Below are positions 18,265 to 27,214 of a stretch of DNA of 64,000 nt, in pieces. The notes under the pieces were generated by a model. The model did not search any database, had not been told where the DNA came from, and was given only the letters and a program-made list of their open reading frames with translations. Position 1 is the first letter of the stretch. Every line of letters starts with the position of its first letter. Where the stretch lies: positions 1 through 64,000 of the forward strand of contig NZ_RQGD01000005.1 of NCBI RefSeq assembly GCF_004770745.1, written 5' to 3'. Both the position numbers and the translations under genes were made by a program. The DNA is from Leptospira ognonensis. GTDB lineage: Bacteria; Spirochaetota; Leptospiria; Leptospirales; Leptospiraceae.

Positions 18265-18837
18265 TTAGGGCCCTATTACTGCTATTTTATAAGTGCCTTT
18301 GTACTCAATAACTTGCTTCACTTCATTGATTACAAACGTGTTACGATTTATTGACAGTTGAATGACTGGTTTCCAGCCAAGAAATGGGCCAAAATTGCTT
18401 TTCTCATTCTTATTCCACTGAATGGAAATGATCTTATATTTTTTATTTTGAACCAGCGTTTTGATTTTCTCAAAACCCATGTTTTTTCGATCGGATGTAA
18501 TCTGCAGATATTTTTCCAGAGGGGTACTATCGAGGATGGTTCCCTGTCCAAAAACATAAGGTAAAAATGATTCTTCCCATTCGCGATTTTCTAAAACGCA
18601 AGCTAGGTTTTCCCCAGATTTTCCCTCACTCACGGATTTGATAAATGAAAGCACACACTCATCCTTACTAGATTCGATTCCCGACCAGTAAATAGGTTGT
18701 TTCTTGAATGCTTCGAGTTTGATTCGTGTTGGCTCGATTTCTTTCGCTAATTGCTCTTGTGCTATCTCTCTAGGATCTTTATCACAATTCGTAAGAAGGA
18801 AAATAGAAGTTAGTAATACATAAATTTTTGTGTTCAT
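18265..18837 (-). CDS. Hypothetical lipoprotein
   Basis: Protein of 190 residues with a short lipoprotein signal peptide (lipobox LLTNC, Cys about 19) and no recognised domain. The body is mixed alpha/beta with charged helices (REIAQEQLAKEIEPTRIKLEAF) and a terminal strand pair (FVINEVKQVIEYKGTYKIAVIG). It lies between the TonB receptor gene and the large lipoprotein gene, separated from the latter by a clear terminator, so it probably has its own promoter or partial read-through. A role with the receptor is conjecture from position only. Confidence 0.65.
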   Translation of the reverse strand: MNTKIYVLLTSIFLLTNCDKDPREIAQEQLAKEIEPTRIKLEAFKKQPIYWSGIESSKDECVLSFIKSVSEGKSGENLACVLENREWEESFLPYVFGQGTILDSTPLEKYLQITSDRKNMGFEKIKTLVQNKKYKIISIQWNKNEKSNFGPFLGWKPVIQLSINRNTFVINEVKQVIEYKGTYKIAVIGP

Positions 18838-18841
18838 AAAT

Positions 18842-18870
18842 AAAAAGCCCCATCCTTTCGGATGAGGCTT
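18842..18870 (-). terminator. Rho-independent terminator
   Basis: On the minus strand AAGCCTCATCC pairs with GGATGGGGCTT around a GAAA tetraloop (one G-U pair), followed at once by TTTTTAT. It lies just downstream of the large lipoprotein gene and ends its transcript before the small lipoprotein gene. Confidence 0.85.
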
Positions 18871-18899
18871 CCTCGCATGTTTAAGATGCTTTTTTAATC

Positions 18900-20675
18900 T
18901 TATCTAGCTCTGTAAACAGTCCAGTCTGCCCACCATTTTCCATCAGCAGAAGCACCAGCACCCGTTGCAGGCGCAGATGATAATGTTGTAAAATCAGGTT
19001 TTGAGGCTGAAAAACCACAGCTGTCAGAGGTAATATTACCTAAACTAGTGATTGGCAGAGCAGTTATGCTCGCTGTCACTGCAGTATTCGTGCACTGAGA
19101 GCCTATAGTGCTACTTTTTCCAGAAGTACCAAACAGTGTCGAAGTAGTAGGATTCGTATTGGCACCACCACCTGAGTTATTATTGCAAAGAACGTTTCCT
19201 GTATTAAAGTTCCAGATCAAACCGTTGGTAAAAGTCCCAGTCATACCTTCACGGTATCTTTGTCCATAGCCACCAGTTATGTCAGCACCGATAAGAGTAA
19301 ACTTAGATACAGTAGGGTTTGTGTAGAATGATCTAGCAGCTCCGCTTGTATCTGAACCATCCATTTCCATACCGTGTGGGTCAGTCGACGGAGAACCACC
19401 GCAAGTCGTAGGGTATTTTACACCAATAAGTGTGGATAAAGTTCCACTAAATCCCTCATCCATATCGAAGTCATCATCAAGACCTCCAGATACTAGAAGG
19501 TGATCGCCTGCTACGTTTCCACCCCACCACTCAAAACCATCATCCAAACCACGGTGAATTTGAACATAGCTATAGTTTGATGCAGTCGTCGCAGCGTAAG
19601 ACGAGACACCATTTAATTCGTCACCAGGTGCCACCTCATTTCCAGCAAATTCAACAATCGCATACTTCAAAGTCAAAGTTGCATTTGTTGTTCTTGGGTA
19701 AGATTGAGGTGTTGTCCCTTCTGTGTTAGACGATCTTGTTGCAGAGCCGTTACCGATGATAACGATACCACCCCAATCGCTAGGGTATCTTGAACCAGGG
19801 TTTTGCGCAGAAGTGAAACAAATTGGAGCCGCAGCCGTTCCAGTCGCATTTACAGACCCGCCATCTTGGATGAAGAGAGAGGAACCTCTATTACCGAAGA
19901 TTACAGCACCAGGACTGATTGTTAAAGATCCACCGCTTTTTACTGTCACGGTTCCGCTTAGGATTGCTGAGTTTGAGATCGTTTTAGCGGAAGTGATATC
20001 TCCAGTCAGTACTTCTGGAGTTCCTGTCACTAATTTTCCATCACAGACGTTTTCACCTGTTGTTGGAGACACTAGATTGTATGTACCTTTTTTTACGACT
20101 ACCAATGACTTGATGTTGATTGTGAATCCACTCGCAGTTATCGTTGCCTGATTTTTATTAGTTAGATCTGCCTCATTGATGTTTAGTGTCATCACGGCAG
20201 TACCTATCGCATCTGTAAAAGTTGATGGATCAAGAGCAGCTACGTTATCGCAGGTTCCCACTGTCGGAGATGCACCTGTTGAACCTAGCGCAGTAAGATT
20301 AAATGTTCCTGTAATTGCATTAACTTTGAAGTTTAGAACAAATTCACCATCCAAACCATTAGTAGTCTTTTGGTTCGAAGTTGTCACGGGAGCATTCGTT
20401 TCACAAGCAGTAAAGTCCGATAAGCTAGTCTGTCCTGCAACGAGAACATCCGTTGCCCCTGCCGTTAATGATACCTTTCCATCTCGGACTGCAATTCCAG
20501 ATGAATCAAGAAGCGATGCAGTCATCGTGACTGTATATTCCGTCTGATTCAAAAAATACAATGCCGCTAATAAAAGACCTGAATCATCTTTTTTGTCTTT
20601 TTTACAATCGATTGTCGTGAGTGAAAGCGCAGCAATGCTTGCAGCGATCAGTCCCTTTTTAAAAATTCCTTTCAT
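18900..20675 (-). CDS. Large beta-helix-like lipoprotein
   Basis: Protein of 591 residues with a lipoprotein signal (LTTIDC, Cys 24) followed by KKDKKDD, a charged linker common in surface-exposed spirochaetal lipoproteins. The N-terminal third is Thr/Ala-rich beta structure. The rest contains repeated strand-turn units typical of a right-handed beta-helix (SGTVTVKSGGSLTISPGAVI) and the motifs HRGLDDGFEWWGG and SGGLDDDFDMDEG, seen in secreted proteins that accompany TonB receptors in other phyla. Acidic Asp clusters could bind cations. RBS AGAGG precedes the ATG at good spacing. Function unknown; a surface substrate-capture role with the nearby receptor is inferred. Confidence 0.75.
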   Translation of the reverse strand: MKGIFKKGLIAASIAALSLTTIDCKKDKKDDSGLLLAALYFLNQTEYTVTMTASLLDSSGIAVRDGKVSLTAGATDVLVAGQTSLSDFTACETNAPVTTSNQKTTNGLDGEFVLNFKVNAITGTFNLTALGSTGASPTVGTCDNVAALDPSTFTDAIGTAVMTLNINEADLTNKNQATITASGFTINIKSLVVVKKGTYNLVSPTTGENVCDGKLVTGTPEVLTGDITSAKTISNSAILSGTVTVKSGGSLTISPGAVIFGNRGSSLFIQDGGSVNATGTAAAPICFTSAQNPGSRYPSDWGGIVIIGNGSATRSSNTEGTTPQSYPRTTNATLTLKYAIVEFAGNEVAPGDELNGVSSYAATTASNYSYVQIHRGLDDGFEWWGGNVAGDHLLVSGGLDDDFDMDEGFSGTLSTLIGVKYPTTCGGSPSTDPHGMEMDGSDTSGAARSFYTNPTVSKFTLIGADITGGYGQRYREGMTGTFTNGLIWNFNTGNVLCNNNSGGGANTNPTTSTLFGTSGKSSTIGSQCTNTAVTASITALPITSLGNITSDSCGFSASKPDFTTLSSAPATGAGASADGKWWADWTVYRAR

Positions 20676-20719
20676 TTCATTTCCTCTTTCGATAGTCTCG
20701 AATTTGTTCGTTGGCGGGA

Positions 20720-20735
20720 TTTCCCGTCTGGGAAA
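20720..20735. promoter_or_regulatory. Perfect 6-bp palindrome in the leader, possible operator
   Basis: TTTCCC (20720-20725), four-base spacer GTCT, GGGAAA (20730-20735). It lies about 45 bases upstream of the lipoprotein start codon, in its presumed 5' leader. It could be an operator half-site pair or a small RNA hairpin. Confidence 0.35.
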
Positions 20736-20909
20736 ATGTATTTTTCTCCCCCAACTGAAATCTAATATCCCATGTTTTTGTTACAATGAAGTGACAGGTC
20801 TGTGAAGGATTCGTAAAAACACGGCGAAAGGGTGAACAAATTTTTAGAAAAAAAAGGGGATTTTTGGTTTCGATTGCCTTTCAGAGAATCTGTGTTAGAG
20901 AGAAGGCAT

Positions 20910-20949
20910 TGGGTGGCGGGTCTAGAACCCCACCCAAAGTAGGGCGGGG
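20910..20949 (-). promoter_or_regulatory. Pair of mutually exclusive GC-rich hairpins
   Basis: Read on the minus strand, CCCCGCCC (20949-20942) can pair with GGGTGGGG (20935-20928) around a six-base loop. The same GGGTGGGG segment can instead form a second hairpin with the CCCGCCACCC-type sequence at 20920-20910 around CTAGA. No T-run follows. Alternative structures of this kind suggest an attenuator or RNA switch, or a terminator for the small upstream gene. Confidence 0.4.
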
Positions 20950-20972
20950 ATAGTGATACCCTCGCGCGCAAT

Positions 20973-21227
20973 TCAACCGATTTTCTTTAATATCTTCTCC
21001 AGGTTACTTTTGATACGACGTTTCTGATCATCGGTAAGCATAAGTTCACCTCTCTCGGCTTTCTCGATGACAAGTTCAGCCTTTTCAATAAAGACAACTG
21101 CCGCATCGTCAACTGCCTCTTGGCGTACCTGTTTTTCTCGGTATGCATCTAATGACTTTTGAACATCCAATAATTCTTTCGAGATGCTACCAATCGCTAC
21201 ATTTAAATTTATGATGTCTTCATTCAT
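20973..21227 (-). CDS. Small coiled-coil hypothetical protein
   Basis: Protein of 84 residues, almost wholly helical and highly charged, with heptad character (ISKELLDVQKSLDAYREKQV, EKAELVIEKAERGEL) and a basic C-terminus (RIKSNLEKILKKIG). There is no signal peptide. Its start codon overlaps the mltG stop by one base, so it is translated with mltG and may assist that enzyme or the divisome. No family recognised. Confidence 0.65.
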   Translation of the reverse strand: MNEDIINLNVAIGSISKELLDVQKSLDAYREKQVRQEAVDDAAVVFIEKAELVIEKAERGELMLTDDQKRRIKSNLEKILKKIG

Positions 21228-22249
21228 TATTGGTAGAGAACATCTATGAATTTCTTTTTTGCATCGAGGTGTTCTTTGAATGTCGCGGAAAAATAATGTG
21301 ATCCGTCGGGTTTAAGTAAAAAAAACAATTTATCTGATTTTTCTGGCTTAAAGGCAGCGAGCAATGCAGGTAAACCAGGATTAGAAATCGGACCGGGAGG
21401 CCATCCACTATTCATATAGGTGTTGTAAGGTGATACAATTTTTAGATCCGTTTCAAAAAGACGCTTTTTAGGCTTATCAAACAAGTATTGGATCGTTGCA
21501 CATGACTCTAAATTGATGCTCTTTTCGATTCTTGTGAGAAAGACTCCTGCCATCATTGGCCTCTCTTCCTTTCTTACAGCTTCTCTTTCAACGATGGAAG
21601 CGAGAACGACTTTCGCATGTAAGTCCTTTGCAGAAATTCCTTTTGCCTCGGGAATTGATTCTAATTTTTTAAAAAACCGTTTGATCATCATCTCGACAAT
21701 TCGATCTCCTGGGTAATTCAGAGGAACAGAATAAGTTTCCGGAAATAAATAACCTTCAGTTGTTGTAGCAGGGATTTTAAATTTTTCTAATACAGCTTTA
21801 TTGGCAGCGGCAGCAAGGAATGTTTCGCGTGATAGAATTAATTTTTTAGAAACGAGAAGATCGCCAATTTGCCGGTTGTTATATCCTTCTGGAACCGTAA
21901 ACGTTATCAGCTTAACCTTTCCAGAGACAATCAAATCTAAAATCTTGCGCGAACTCATACCATCATTGATATCGTATACGCCTTGTTTGATCTTATTTCC
22001 GGAACGAGTAAACTTGATCAAATAATTGAAATACACGGAAGATTTGATCATGCCTGCTGAGGATAATTCTTTGACCACCGTGGAAGAGGAGGCACCAGAA
22101 TCGATGATCAATTCATAATTTACCTGTCCATCTCCGACGGCACCGCCTTTCATCTCATCAATGATGAAAAATGAGAATATGGTAACTAGAACAATAAGTG
22201 CAAAACCAAGCACGGTAAACGTAATTATTTTTTTCGGATTCAGCTTCAT
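21227..22249 (-). CDS. mltG: Endolytic murein transglycosylase MltG
   Basis: Inner-membrane protein of 340 residues: one N-terminal helix (about 8-30), a LysM-like small domain, then the YceG/MltG catalytic domain. The catalytic Glu lies in ASIVEREA, followed by RPMMAGVFLTRI and the conserved NTYMNSGWPPGPISNPG loop with C-terminal LFFLLKPDGSHYFS. The enzyme cleaves nascent glycan strands within the chain and sets their length during peptidoglycan synthesis. It is followed by a small coiled-coil gene and preceded by murB on the same strand, a cell-wall grouping. Confidence 0.92.
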   Translation of the reverse strand: MKLNPKKIITFTVLGFALIVLVTIFSFFIIDEMKGGAVGDGQVNYELIIDSGASSSTVVKELSSAGMIKSSVYFNYLIKFTRSGNKIKQGVYDINDGMSSRKILDLIVSGKVKLITFTVPEGYNNRQIGDLLVSKKLILSRETFLAAAANKAVLEKFKIPATTTEGYLFPETYSVPLNYPGDRIVEMMIKRFFKKLESIPEAKGISAKDLHAKVVLASIVEREAVRKEERPMMAGVFLTRIEKSINLESCATIQYLFDKPKKRLFETDLKIVSPYNTYMNSGWPPGPISNPGLPALLAAFKPEKSDKLFFLLKPDGSHYFSATFKEHLDAKKKFIDVLYQ

Positions 22250-22304
22250 AAATTTAGTATTCTCTTACATTCTTTAAGGATATCTTATCTAACTCAAATT
22301 CTTT

Positions 22305-23372
22305 TTAACATAAAATTACAGGTTCCATACTTAATTTAATGTTAAATTGTTTCAAAACCGAACTCTTTATCTCATCGGCTAAATTGAGTAAATCCTGAGT
22401 TCTTCCATTTATATTGATGAGAGCCAAACTATGCGCGGAGGAAATACCAACTCCATTCCTATTCATACCTTTATGAAACCCTGCGGATTCGATCAACCAA
22501 GCAGCTGGAATTTTGAATGTTTCTTCATTCTCTTTGTATATTTGTGGCGGAGTCAAACCCAATTGACTGACTCGCGATAGAAACGCATCTGTTAACTCAC
22601 TCGAGAGTATGGGATTTGTAAAAAAAGAACCCACAGATTTTGTATTTGGATCCGATTCATCTAAGACCATTGATTTAGTTTTTCGCAGTCCTAAAATTAA
22701 TTTTCTCAAGGCAAACAATTCCTCTGTCCGAGAGGATTCTTTTGTGGCCACCATTTTCCATTGTTTCTCTACTTCGGGATATTTTATCTGTACCGGTATC
22801 TTCTTAGACAATCGAAATGTAACCCGAGTTACAACATTTTTATTCCAATCACCAGATTTAAATCTACTATTTCGATAACTAAAGTTACACTCTGAATTGG
22901 TAACTTCAACCAGGGATTCAAATTGATTGACAAAACGAACTTGATCGATTGTTTCACTGACATCTTGTCCATAGGCTCCGATATTTTGTATCGGACTTGC
23001 ACCCACACAACCGGGGATACCAGAAAGACATTCTAAGCCAGAGAGGCCCTGTTCCAAACTGTAAGTGACAAAGGAATCCCAAATCTCACCAGCACCGACC
23101 TGTACTACCATTTCCGACTCAGTTTCGGATAAGCACTCTATGCCTTTAATTTCAATTTTTATAACAAGGCCAAGATAACCTTGATCACTGACTATCGTAT
23201 TCGATCCGCCACCTAAAATCCAATGCGGGATATTTCTTTCCTTGGCAAAGCGTAATGATTCTAAAATTTCCAATTCGGACCGACAGATAACAAAATAGGA
23301 AGCACATCCACCCAACTTTAAGGTTGTATAAGGGGCAAGCGGTATGTCCTTTAATATCTCCACGAATTCCAA
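22305..23372 (-). CDS. murB: UDP-N-acetylenolpyruvoylglucosamine reductase
   Basis: FAD enzyme reducing the enolpyruvyl group to make UDP-MurNAc, second committed step of peptidoglycan precursor synthesis. Visible are the opening YTTLKLGG, FAD-binding WILGGGSNTIV, GLECLSGIPGCVGASPIQNIGAYG, YRNSRFK, and catalytic Ser in SVGSFFTNP, giving a type I MurB. The open frame extends to an ATG at 23492, but that adds about 40 non-homologous residues and overlaps the divergent ArsC-like gene. A TTG at 23372 or GTG at 23363 fits the family N-terminus better. Product identity is firm; the exact start is uncertain. Confidence 0.88.
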   Translation of the reverse strand: MEFVEILKDIPLAPYTTLKLGGCASYFVICRSELEILESLRFAKERNIPHWILGGGSNTIVSDQGYLGLVIKIEIKGIECLSETESEMVVQVGAGEIWDSFVTYSLEQGLSGLECLSGIPGCVGASPIQNIGAYGQDVSETIDQVRFVNQFESLVEVTNSECNFSYRNSRFKSGDWNKNVVTRVTFRLSKKIPVQIKYPEVEKQWKMVATKESSRTEELFALRKLILGLRKTKSMVLDESDPNTKSVGSFFTNPILSSELTDAFLSRVSQLGLTPPQIYKENEETFKIPAAWLIESAGFHKGMNRNGVGISSAHSLALININGRTQDLLNLADEIKSSVLKQFNIKLSMEPVILC

Positions 23373-23414
23373 TAAAAAGTTTTTGTTTTTATCGTAAGTA
23401 AAAAATTTGGAGAT

Positions 23415-23780
23415 GTGAAAAATAGAAACATCAAAGTTTACCAGTATTCTGGCTGCAGTACCTGCCGCAAAGCCATCAATTTTCTCAATCAATTCAAGAT
23501 CCCCTTTGAAAGCATACCCATTCGAGATAATCCACCCACCATATCGGAGCTTAAAAAAGGAAAGCAGACGTTAGGTGACTTAAAAAAATTATTTAACGTT
23601 TCTGGCAACGATTACAGGGAAGGAAAGTGGAAGGACAAAATCAGCAATATTTCCGAAAGCGAGGCACTACTTGCATTATCTAAAAATGGAAATCTAATCA
23701 AACGACCTTTCGTACTCTTTGACAATGATGTCCTCGTGGGATTTAAAGAAGATGAATGGAAAGAAAAGTTTAAAAAATAA
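23415..23780 (+). CDS. ArsC/Spx-family thioredoxin-fold protein
   Basis: Protein of 121 residues starting directly with the family strand (KVYQYSGCSTCRKA); Cys 14 and Cys 17 form a CxxC in the ArsC/Spx/YffB position. It also has DNPPTISELKK, LFNVSGNDYRE and the closing LIKRPFVLFDNDVLVGFKEDEW. Family members are glutathione- or thioredoxin-coupled reductases, or Spx-type regulators of RNA polymerase. The YffB-like length and motifs favour a reductase of unknown substrate. The start is GTG, with GGAG close upstream. It is divergent from murB and converges on the transglutaminase gene. Confidence 0.8.
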   Translation: MKNRNIKVYQYSGCSTCRKAINFLNQFKIPFESIPIRDNPPTISELKKGKQTLGDLKKLFNVSGNDYREGKWKDKISNISESEALLALSKNGNLIKRPFVLFDNDVLVGFKEDEWKEKFKK

Positions 23781-23781
23781 A

Positions 23782-24675
23782 TTAGAACTCGGAGATTGCT
23801 TCTCGCAATACATCTACCTGTACTAAAAGCTTATGTTTTCCTCCACCGAAAATGATACCCTTTAGCGGAGAAACATCTGCATAATCTCTTCCGACAGCGG
23901 TGATTATATAATCTTCGGAGATCATCTTTCCATTGGTAGGATCGAAATCTTGCCAACCCATATCAGGACAATACACAGAAATCCAAGCATGGGTGGCATC
24001 ACTACCTCTCAATTTTTCTTGTCCTGGTGGAGGTTGGGTTTCTAAATAACCACTTATGTAACGAGCAGGGATTCCTAACGACCTTAAAGCTGAAATAGAC
24101 AAATGACTAAAATCCTGACAAACTCCTTTCTTTTCAGTTAACACTTGTTGTAAGGGAGTATTGATGGTAGTTGCTTTTACATCATACTTAAATGTAGAAT
24201 AAATTGATTTTATTAGCTCTAAGGTACCAGCAAATACTGGTTTGCCTAGCGGAAAAAAAGGCCTTGCAAATTCGGCAAATTCATGCCTCTTTACAATAAA
24301 TGGAGAGTGGTGCAGATACTCTATGGCGGAAATATCCTGTTCTAGATTAGATTCGGCTAGCAGTGATTCAATTTCATTCCAAGGAGTCGAACGCATCAAA
24401 TCATAACCGACCTCTGCCGAATGCGTACGAATTGTCGACTCTACTATGACCTCAAGCGATTTATGTGGATCTTCGACTGAAAACAAAAAAACCTGATTTC
24501 CAAAATAATCCCTGCGGAAGGACGAAACAACTGGCTTCGGATTGACAGTGACATGCGTTCGAAAACAATCTTGGTGCCTAGAGGTAAGTGGATACATATG
24601 AGCTAGGTTATGACAATAGGCCACCAACTCTTCATAAGTATAAGTTGTTTTATGAACTACTCGGTATTCAGCCAT
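23782..24675 (-). CDS. Transglutaminase-like cysteine protein
   Basis: Protein of 297 residues. An N-terminal bacterial transglutaminase-associated beta domain (YRVVHKTTYTYEELV, HVTVNPKP, DYFGNQVFLFSV) precedes a transglutaminase core with catalytic Cys in KKGVCQDFSHL, His in ATHAWISVY and Asp in DFDPTNG; the triad is complete. The start is the ATG at 24675 because the family N-terminus begins there; the frame runs further upstream only inside the neighbouring gene, which it overlaps by 8 bp. It is the last gene of the five-gene amidoligase-type operon. It may act as a peptidase or cross-linking enzyme on the peptide made by the ATP-grasp partners. Confidence 0.85.
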   Translation of the reverse strand: MAEYRVVHKTTYTYEELVAYCHNLAHMYPLTSRHQDCFRTHVTVNPKPVVSSFRRDYFGNQVFLFSVEDPHKSLEVIVESTIRTHSAEVGYDLMRSTPWNEIESLLAESNLEQDISAIEYLHHSPFIVKRHEFAEFARPFFPLGKPVFAGTLELIKSIYSTFKYDVKATTINTPLQQVLTEKKGVCQDFSHLSISALRSLGIPARYISGYLETQPPPGQEKLRGSDATHAWISVYCPDMGWQDFDPTNGKMISEDYIITAVGRDYADVSPLKGIIFGGGKHKLLVQVDVLREAISEF

Positions 24676-27202
24676 TACTGTCTCCAATACGTGTCTGTTC
24701 TTCGGCATAGTTGAAATAACGCAGAGATATTGTCTCAGAAAGAACGCGCAACTGGTTGAAAAGATCATCGAGCCAAACAGCAATCGTCTCATTACTTTCG
24801 GTTTCCGCAAACAATATGGAAATATCTTTCATTTTAAAATGCGTATACAATCGTAAGGCGGCGCGATCTTCTGAATATGTAATCTTATCTTCTTTGCCTG
24901 GAAGATATTTCAAACAATCGTTGATTCTTTCTAACTGGTAACCTAAAGATCTTGGGTTAGTCGTATCAAACAATAAGATATCAAGGACTGATTCTTTATC
25001 TATACGACCACGATATCGCCTATTGTACGTAATCCTGATGTCGTTGATACTTAGAAGATTCTCGAAGGAAGATTTATCCTGCAATTGTTCCCAGCGGAAT
25101 AAACCCTGTAATGTATAGATTAAACCTGCAGATCTTTCCATCCTTCTTCCTAATTCTAAGAAATACCACCCTGCTTCGCGGCTCATATTCTCAAAAGAAA
25201 GTCCTGTTAAGGAAGAAAGATTTAAAATGATTTTATGAAGAAAATCGATAAGCGCGTCATAAGATTCAATGGGATGATTCAAATGGTCTTCGATATTGAG
25301 CATGTTCTTCTTCATATCTTCTGACAATCGATCTCTTACTGATTTTGAAGCGTGCACTAAGCCTTTAATATTGAACGCCAAACTTCCTACTAAAAATTTA
25401 TCCGTCGCAAGTTTTTGTAATTCCTTAAAGGGATACGCGAATAGCTCTTCGGCATCATCGCCAAGAAAGCCTGGATAAGAATTAGTTACATGAGTAACTA
25501 GTCGTAATACATTATGAATAGCTTCCTTTTCATAATTGTCTTCGAGTTGGAGAACTTTAAAGGTTGCTTCCCTAAAAATTCGAGATTGGTTTTCTGCTCT
25601 CTCCATATAACGAGCCAACCAGAATAAATTATCTGCAACCCGAGATGGAACCCCTGAACTTTTTCTGGAGATTGAAATATTTTCTGTTTTTGGTAGGATG
25701 AGAGTTTCCTGTTTTTGCGCTTCCGAAGCAAGGATCCATAGATCTTTACTCCAGGCTCCTCTCTGGCTAGTCACGAAGAAATCATCTAACGAAGGAGATA
25801 CTCTTACCAAACCTCCTGCCATAGTTTGGTAGCCGCTTCCCGAAGACGTAACAAATGTTCTGATAATAGCTCGGCCTGGCCGAAAGCCATTCTCAGCCAA
25901 AACCGGAACGGTTGCTGAAGGTATCATTTCTTGAGCAATAAATCTTTTCGGATTTGCATGAAGTAGTTTTAGAAAATGATCTTTCCTTTCACCACTTAAC
26001 TCCAAAAAGGTGACAGGTTCCAACTCATCATCTCGAGAGACAGTTTTGAAAACATATTTTTCTGCAGAATCCATAACTTTGGATAGATCATTTTTATTTC
26101 CGAGCCAATAGGTAGGAGCCATCGGAAGTATAAGATCTTCACCTAAATAGAATTTGCATAACTCTGAGTAAAATGGTAACAGTGCACGATTTTCCAAAAA
26201 AGAAGAACCAATCGGATTTGCCACGCGGACATTTCCCGAGCGTATTGATTCTAATAAGCCTGGAATTCCAAGAAGAGAGTCGCCACGCAACTCAAGGGGG
26301 TCCATATAAATATCATCTACGCGACGTAAAATCAAATCTACTTGTTGAAGACCTTCAACCGTCTTCATATATACTTTATTTTTTCTGACGGTTAAATCTT
26401 CACCCTGAACTAAGGTATAACCAAGATAACCAGCTAAGTAAGCATGTTCAAAATAAGTTTCATTGCTTGGTCCTGGTGTCAATAAAACGATCACTGGTTC
26501 TCTGTTAGAAATGCCTGCTTGTTGTGTCAGTGCCTTTCTCAGTGAACGAAAATATAAAGCCACACGATGTACCATCGCATCCCTATACATCGAAGGAAAA
26601 ATACGGGAAAGAACAATTCGATTTTCTAACGAGTAACCTGAGCCAGACGGAGCTTGCACTCTATCATTTAAAACATAGAATTGGCCATCCGCGGCACGAA
26701 TGATATCACAAACAAAAAAGATTAGCGCGGGATTCCTCGCCAGGAAGTGATTCGATTCATAAGTTCCATCACAAGCACGAAGAAAAGTTGAGGCATTGAA
26801 GAGAAGTTCCGATGGAATTTTTTTCTCAAATAAAACCCTACGCTTTGAATACAAATCACGAAGTAAACTATCGAGTAGATCTGCCCGCTGATTCAGCCCT
26901 CGCTCTAAAACTCGCCACTCCTCGCTCTCCATGATCATAGGAAAGAGATCAAGATTCCAAGGTCTCTCCTTCGCTTCCGGAGAATCCGTTTGATAAATGT
27001 TATATGTAACGCCATTTTCACGCAGAATCCGGTCAGCATCTCGTCGACGATTGATGAGTTCTGCTGGTCCCAGATCTTGGAAAGACTTCACTAAAAATTT
27101 ATACTTCTTTCGGACCGTCCCTTCTTCATCCATCAGCTCATCATACACTCCTGATAGAGGACGATAATTGCTTGTTAGTATATGAGGATCCTGAGTCATC
27201 AT
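24668..27202 (-). CDS. Circularly permuted ATP-grasp / alpha-E fusion protein
   Basis: Protein of 844 residues joining two domains encoded by separate genes elsewhere in this operon. Residues about 1-510 form a type 2 circularly permuted ATP-grasp domain (YDELMDEEGTVRKKYKFL, LRRVDDIYMDPLELRGDSLLGIPG, RFIAQEMIPSATVP, AGGLVRV). Residues about 530-844 form an alpha-E helical domain, opening with SRVADNLFWLARYMERAENQSR. The ATP-grasp part is predicted to form peptide-like bonds. The adenine-side KNFVVKAANGAG-type segment of its paralogue reads YVFKTVSRDDELEP here, so the ATP site is divergent. It lies 12 bases downstream of the DUF2126 gene. Confidence 0.88.
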   Translation of the reverse strand: MMTQDPHILTSNYRPLSGVYDELMDEEGTVRKKYKFLVKSFQDLGPAELINRRRDADRILRENGVTYNIYQTDSPEAKERPWNLDLFPMIMESEEWRVLERGLNQRADLLDSLLRDLYSKRRVLFEKKIPSELLFNASTFLRACDGTYESNHFLARNPALIFFVCDIIRAADGQFYVLNDRVQAPSGSGYSLENRIVLSRIFPSMYRDAMVHRVALYFRSLRKALTQQAGISNREPVIVLLTPGPSNETYFEHAYLAGYLGYTLVQGEDLTVRKNKVYMKTVEGLQQVDLILRRVDDIYMDPLELRGDSLLGIPGLLESIRSGNVRVANPIGSSFLENRALLPFYSELCKFYLGEDLILPMAPTYWLGNKNDLSKVMDSAEKYVFKTVSRDDELEPVTFLELSGERKDHFLKLLHANPKRFIAQEMIPSATVPVLAENGFRPGRAIIRTFVTSSGSGYQTMAGGLVRVSPSLDDFFVTSQRGAWSKDLWILASEAQKQETLILPKTENISISRKSSGVPSRVADNLFWLARYMERAENQSRIFREATFKVLQLEDNYEKEAIHNVLRLVTHVTNSYPGFLGDDAEELFAYPFKELQKLATDKFLVGSLAFNIKGLVHASKSVRDRLSEDMKKNMLNIEDHLNHPIESYDALIDFLHKIILNLSSLTGLSFENMSREAGWYFLELGRRMERSAGLIYTLQGLFRWEQLQDKSSFENLLSINDIRITYNRRYRGRIDKESVLDILLFDTTNPRSLGYQLERINDCLKYLPGKEDKITYSEDRAALRLYTHFKMKDISILFAETESNETIAVWLDDLFNQLRVLSETISLRYFNYAEEQTRIGDSNG

Positions 27203-27214
27203 TGCGTGAGACTG

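Larger units (their letters stand above)
20676..20972. other. Upstream regulatory region of the large lipoprotein gene
   Basis: About 300 bases without a gene. On the minus strand it holds two overlapping GC-rich hairpins, then AT-rich sequence with a weak promoter-like pair (TTGTAA, 16 bases, TAGATT), then a perfect TTTCCC/GGGAAA palindrome before the ribosome site. The short frames in this stretch have no support as genes. Confidence 0.5.

Noticed and set aside
19723..20547. Two open frames on the + strand opposite the large lipoprotein gene
   Set aside because: Their Pro/Val-rich translations mirror the Thr/Gly-rich lipoprotein on the other strand; no start signal or family.
20762..20971. 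Short minus-strand frame between the coiled-coil gene and the large lipoprotein gene
   Set aside because: It spans the GC-rich hairpins and promoter-like sequence, has no homology-like features and no ribosome site.
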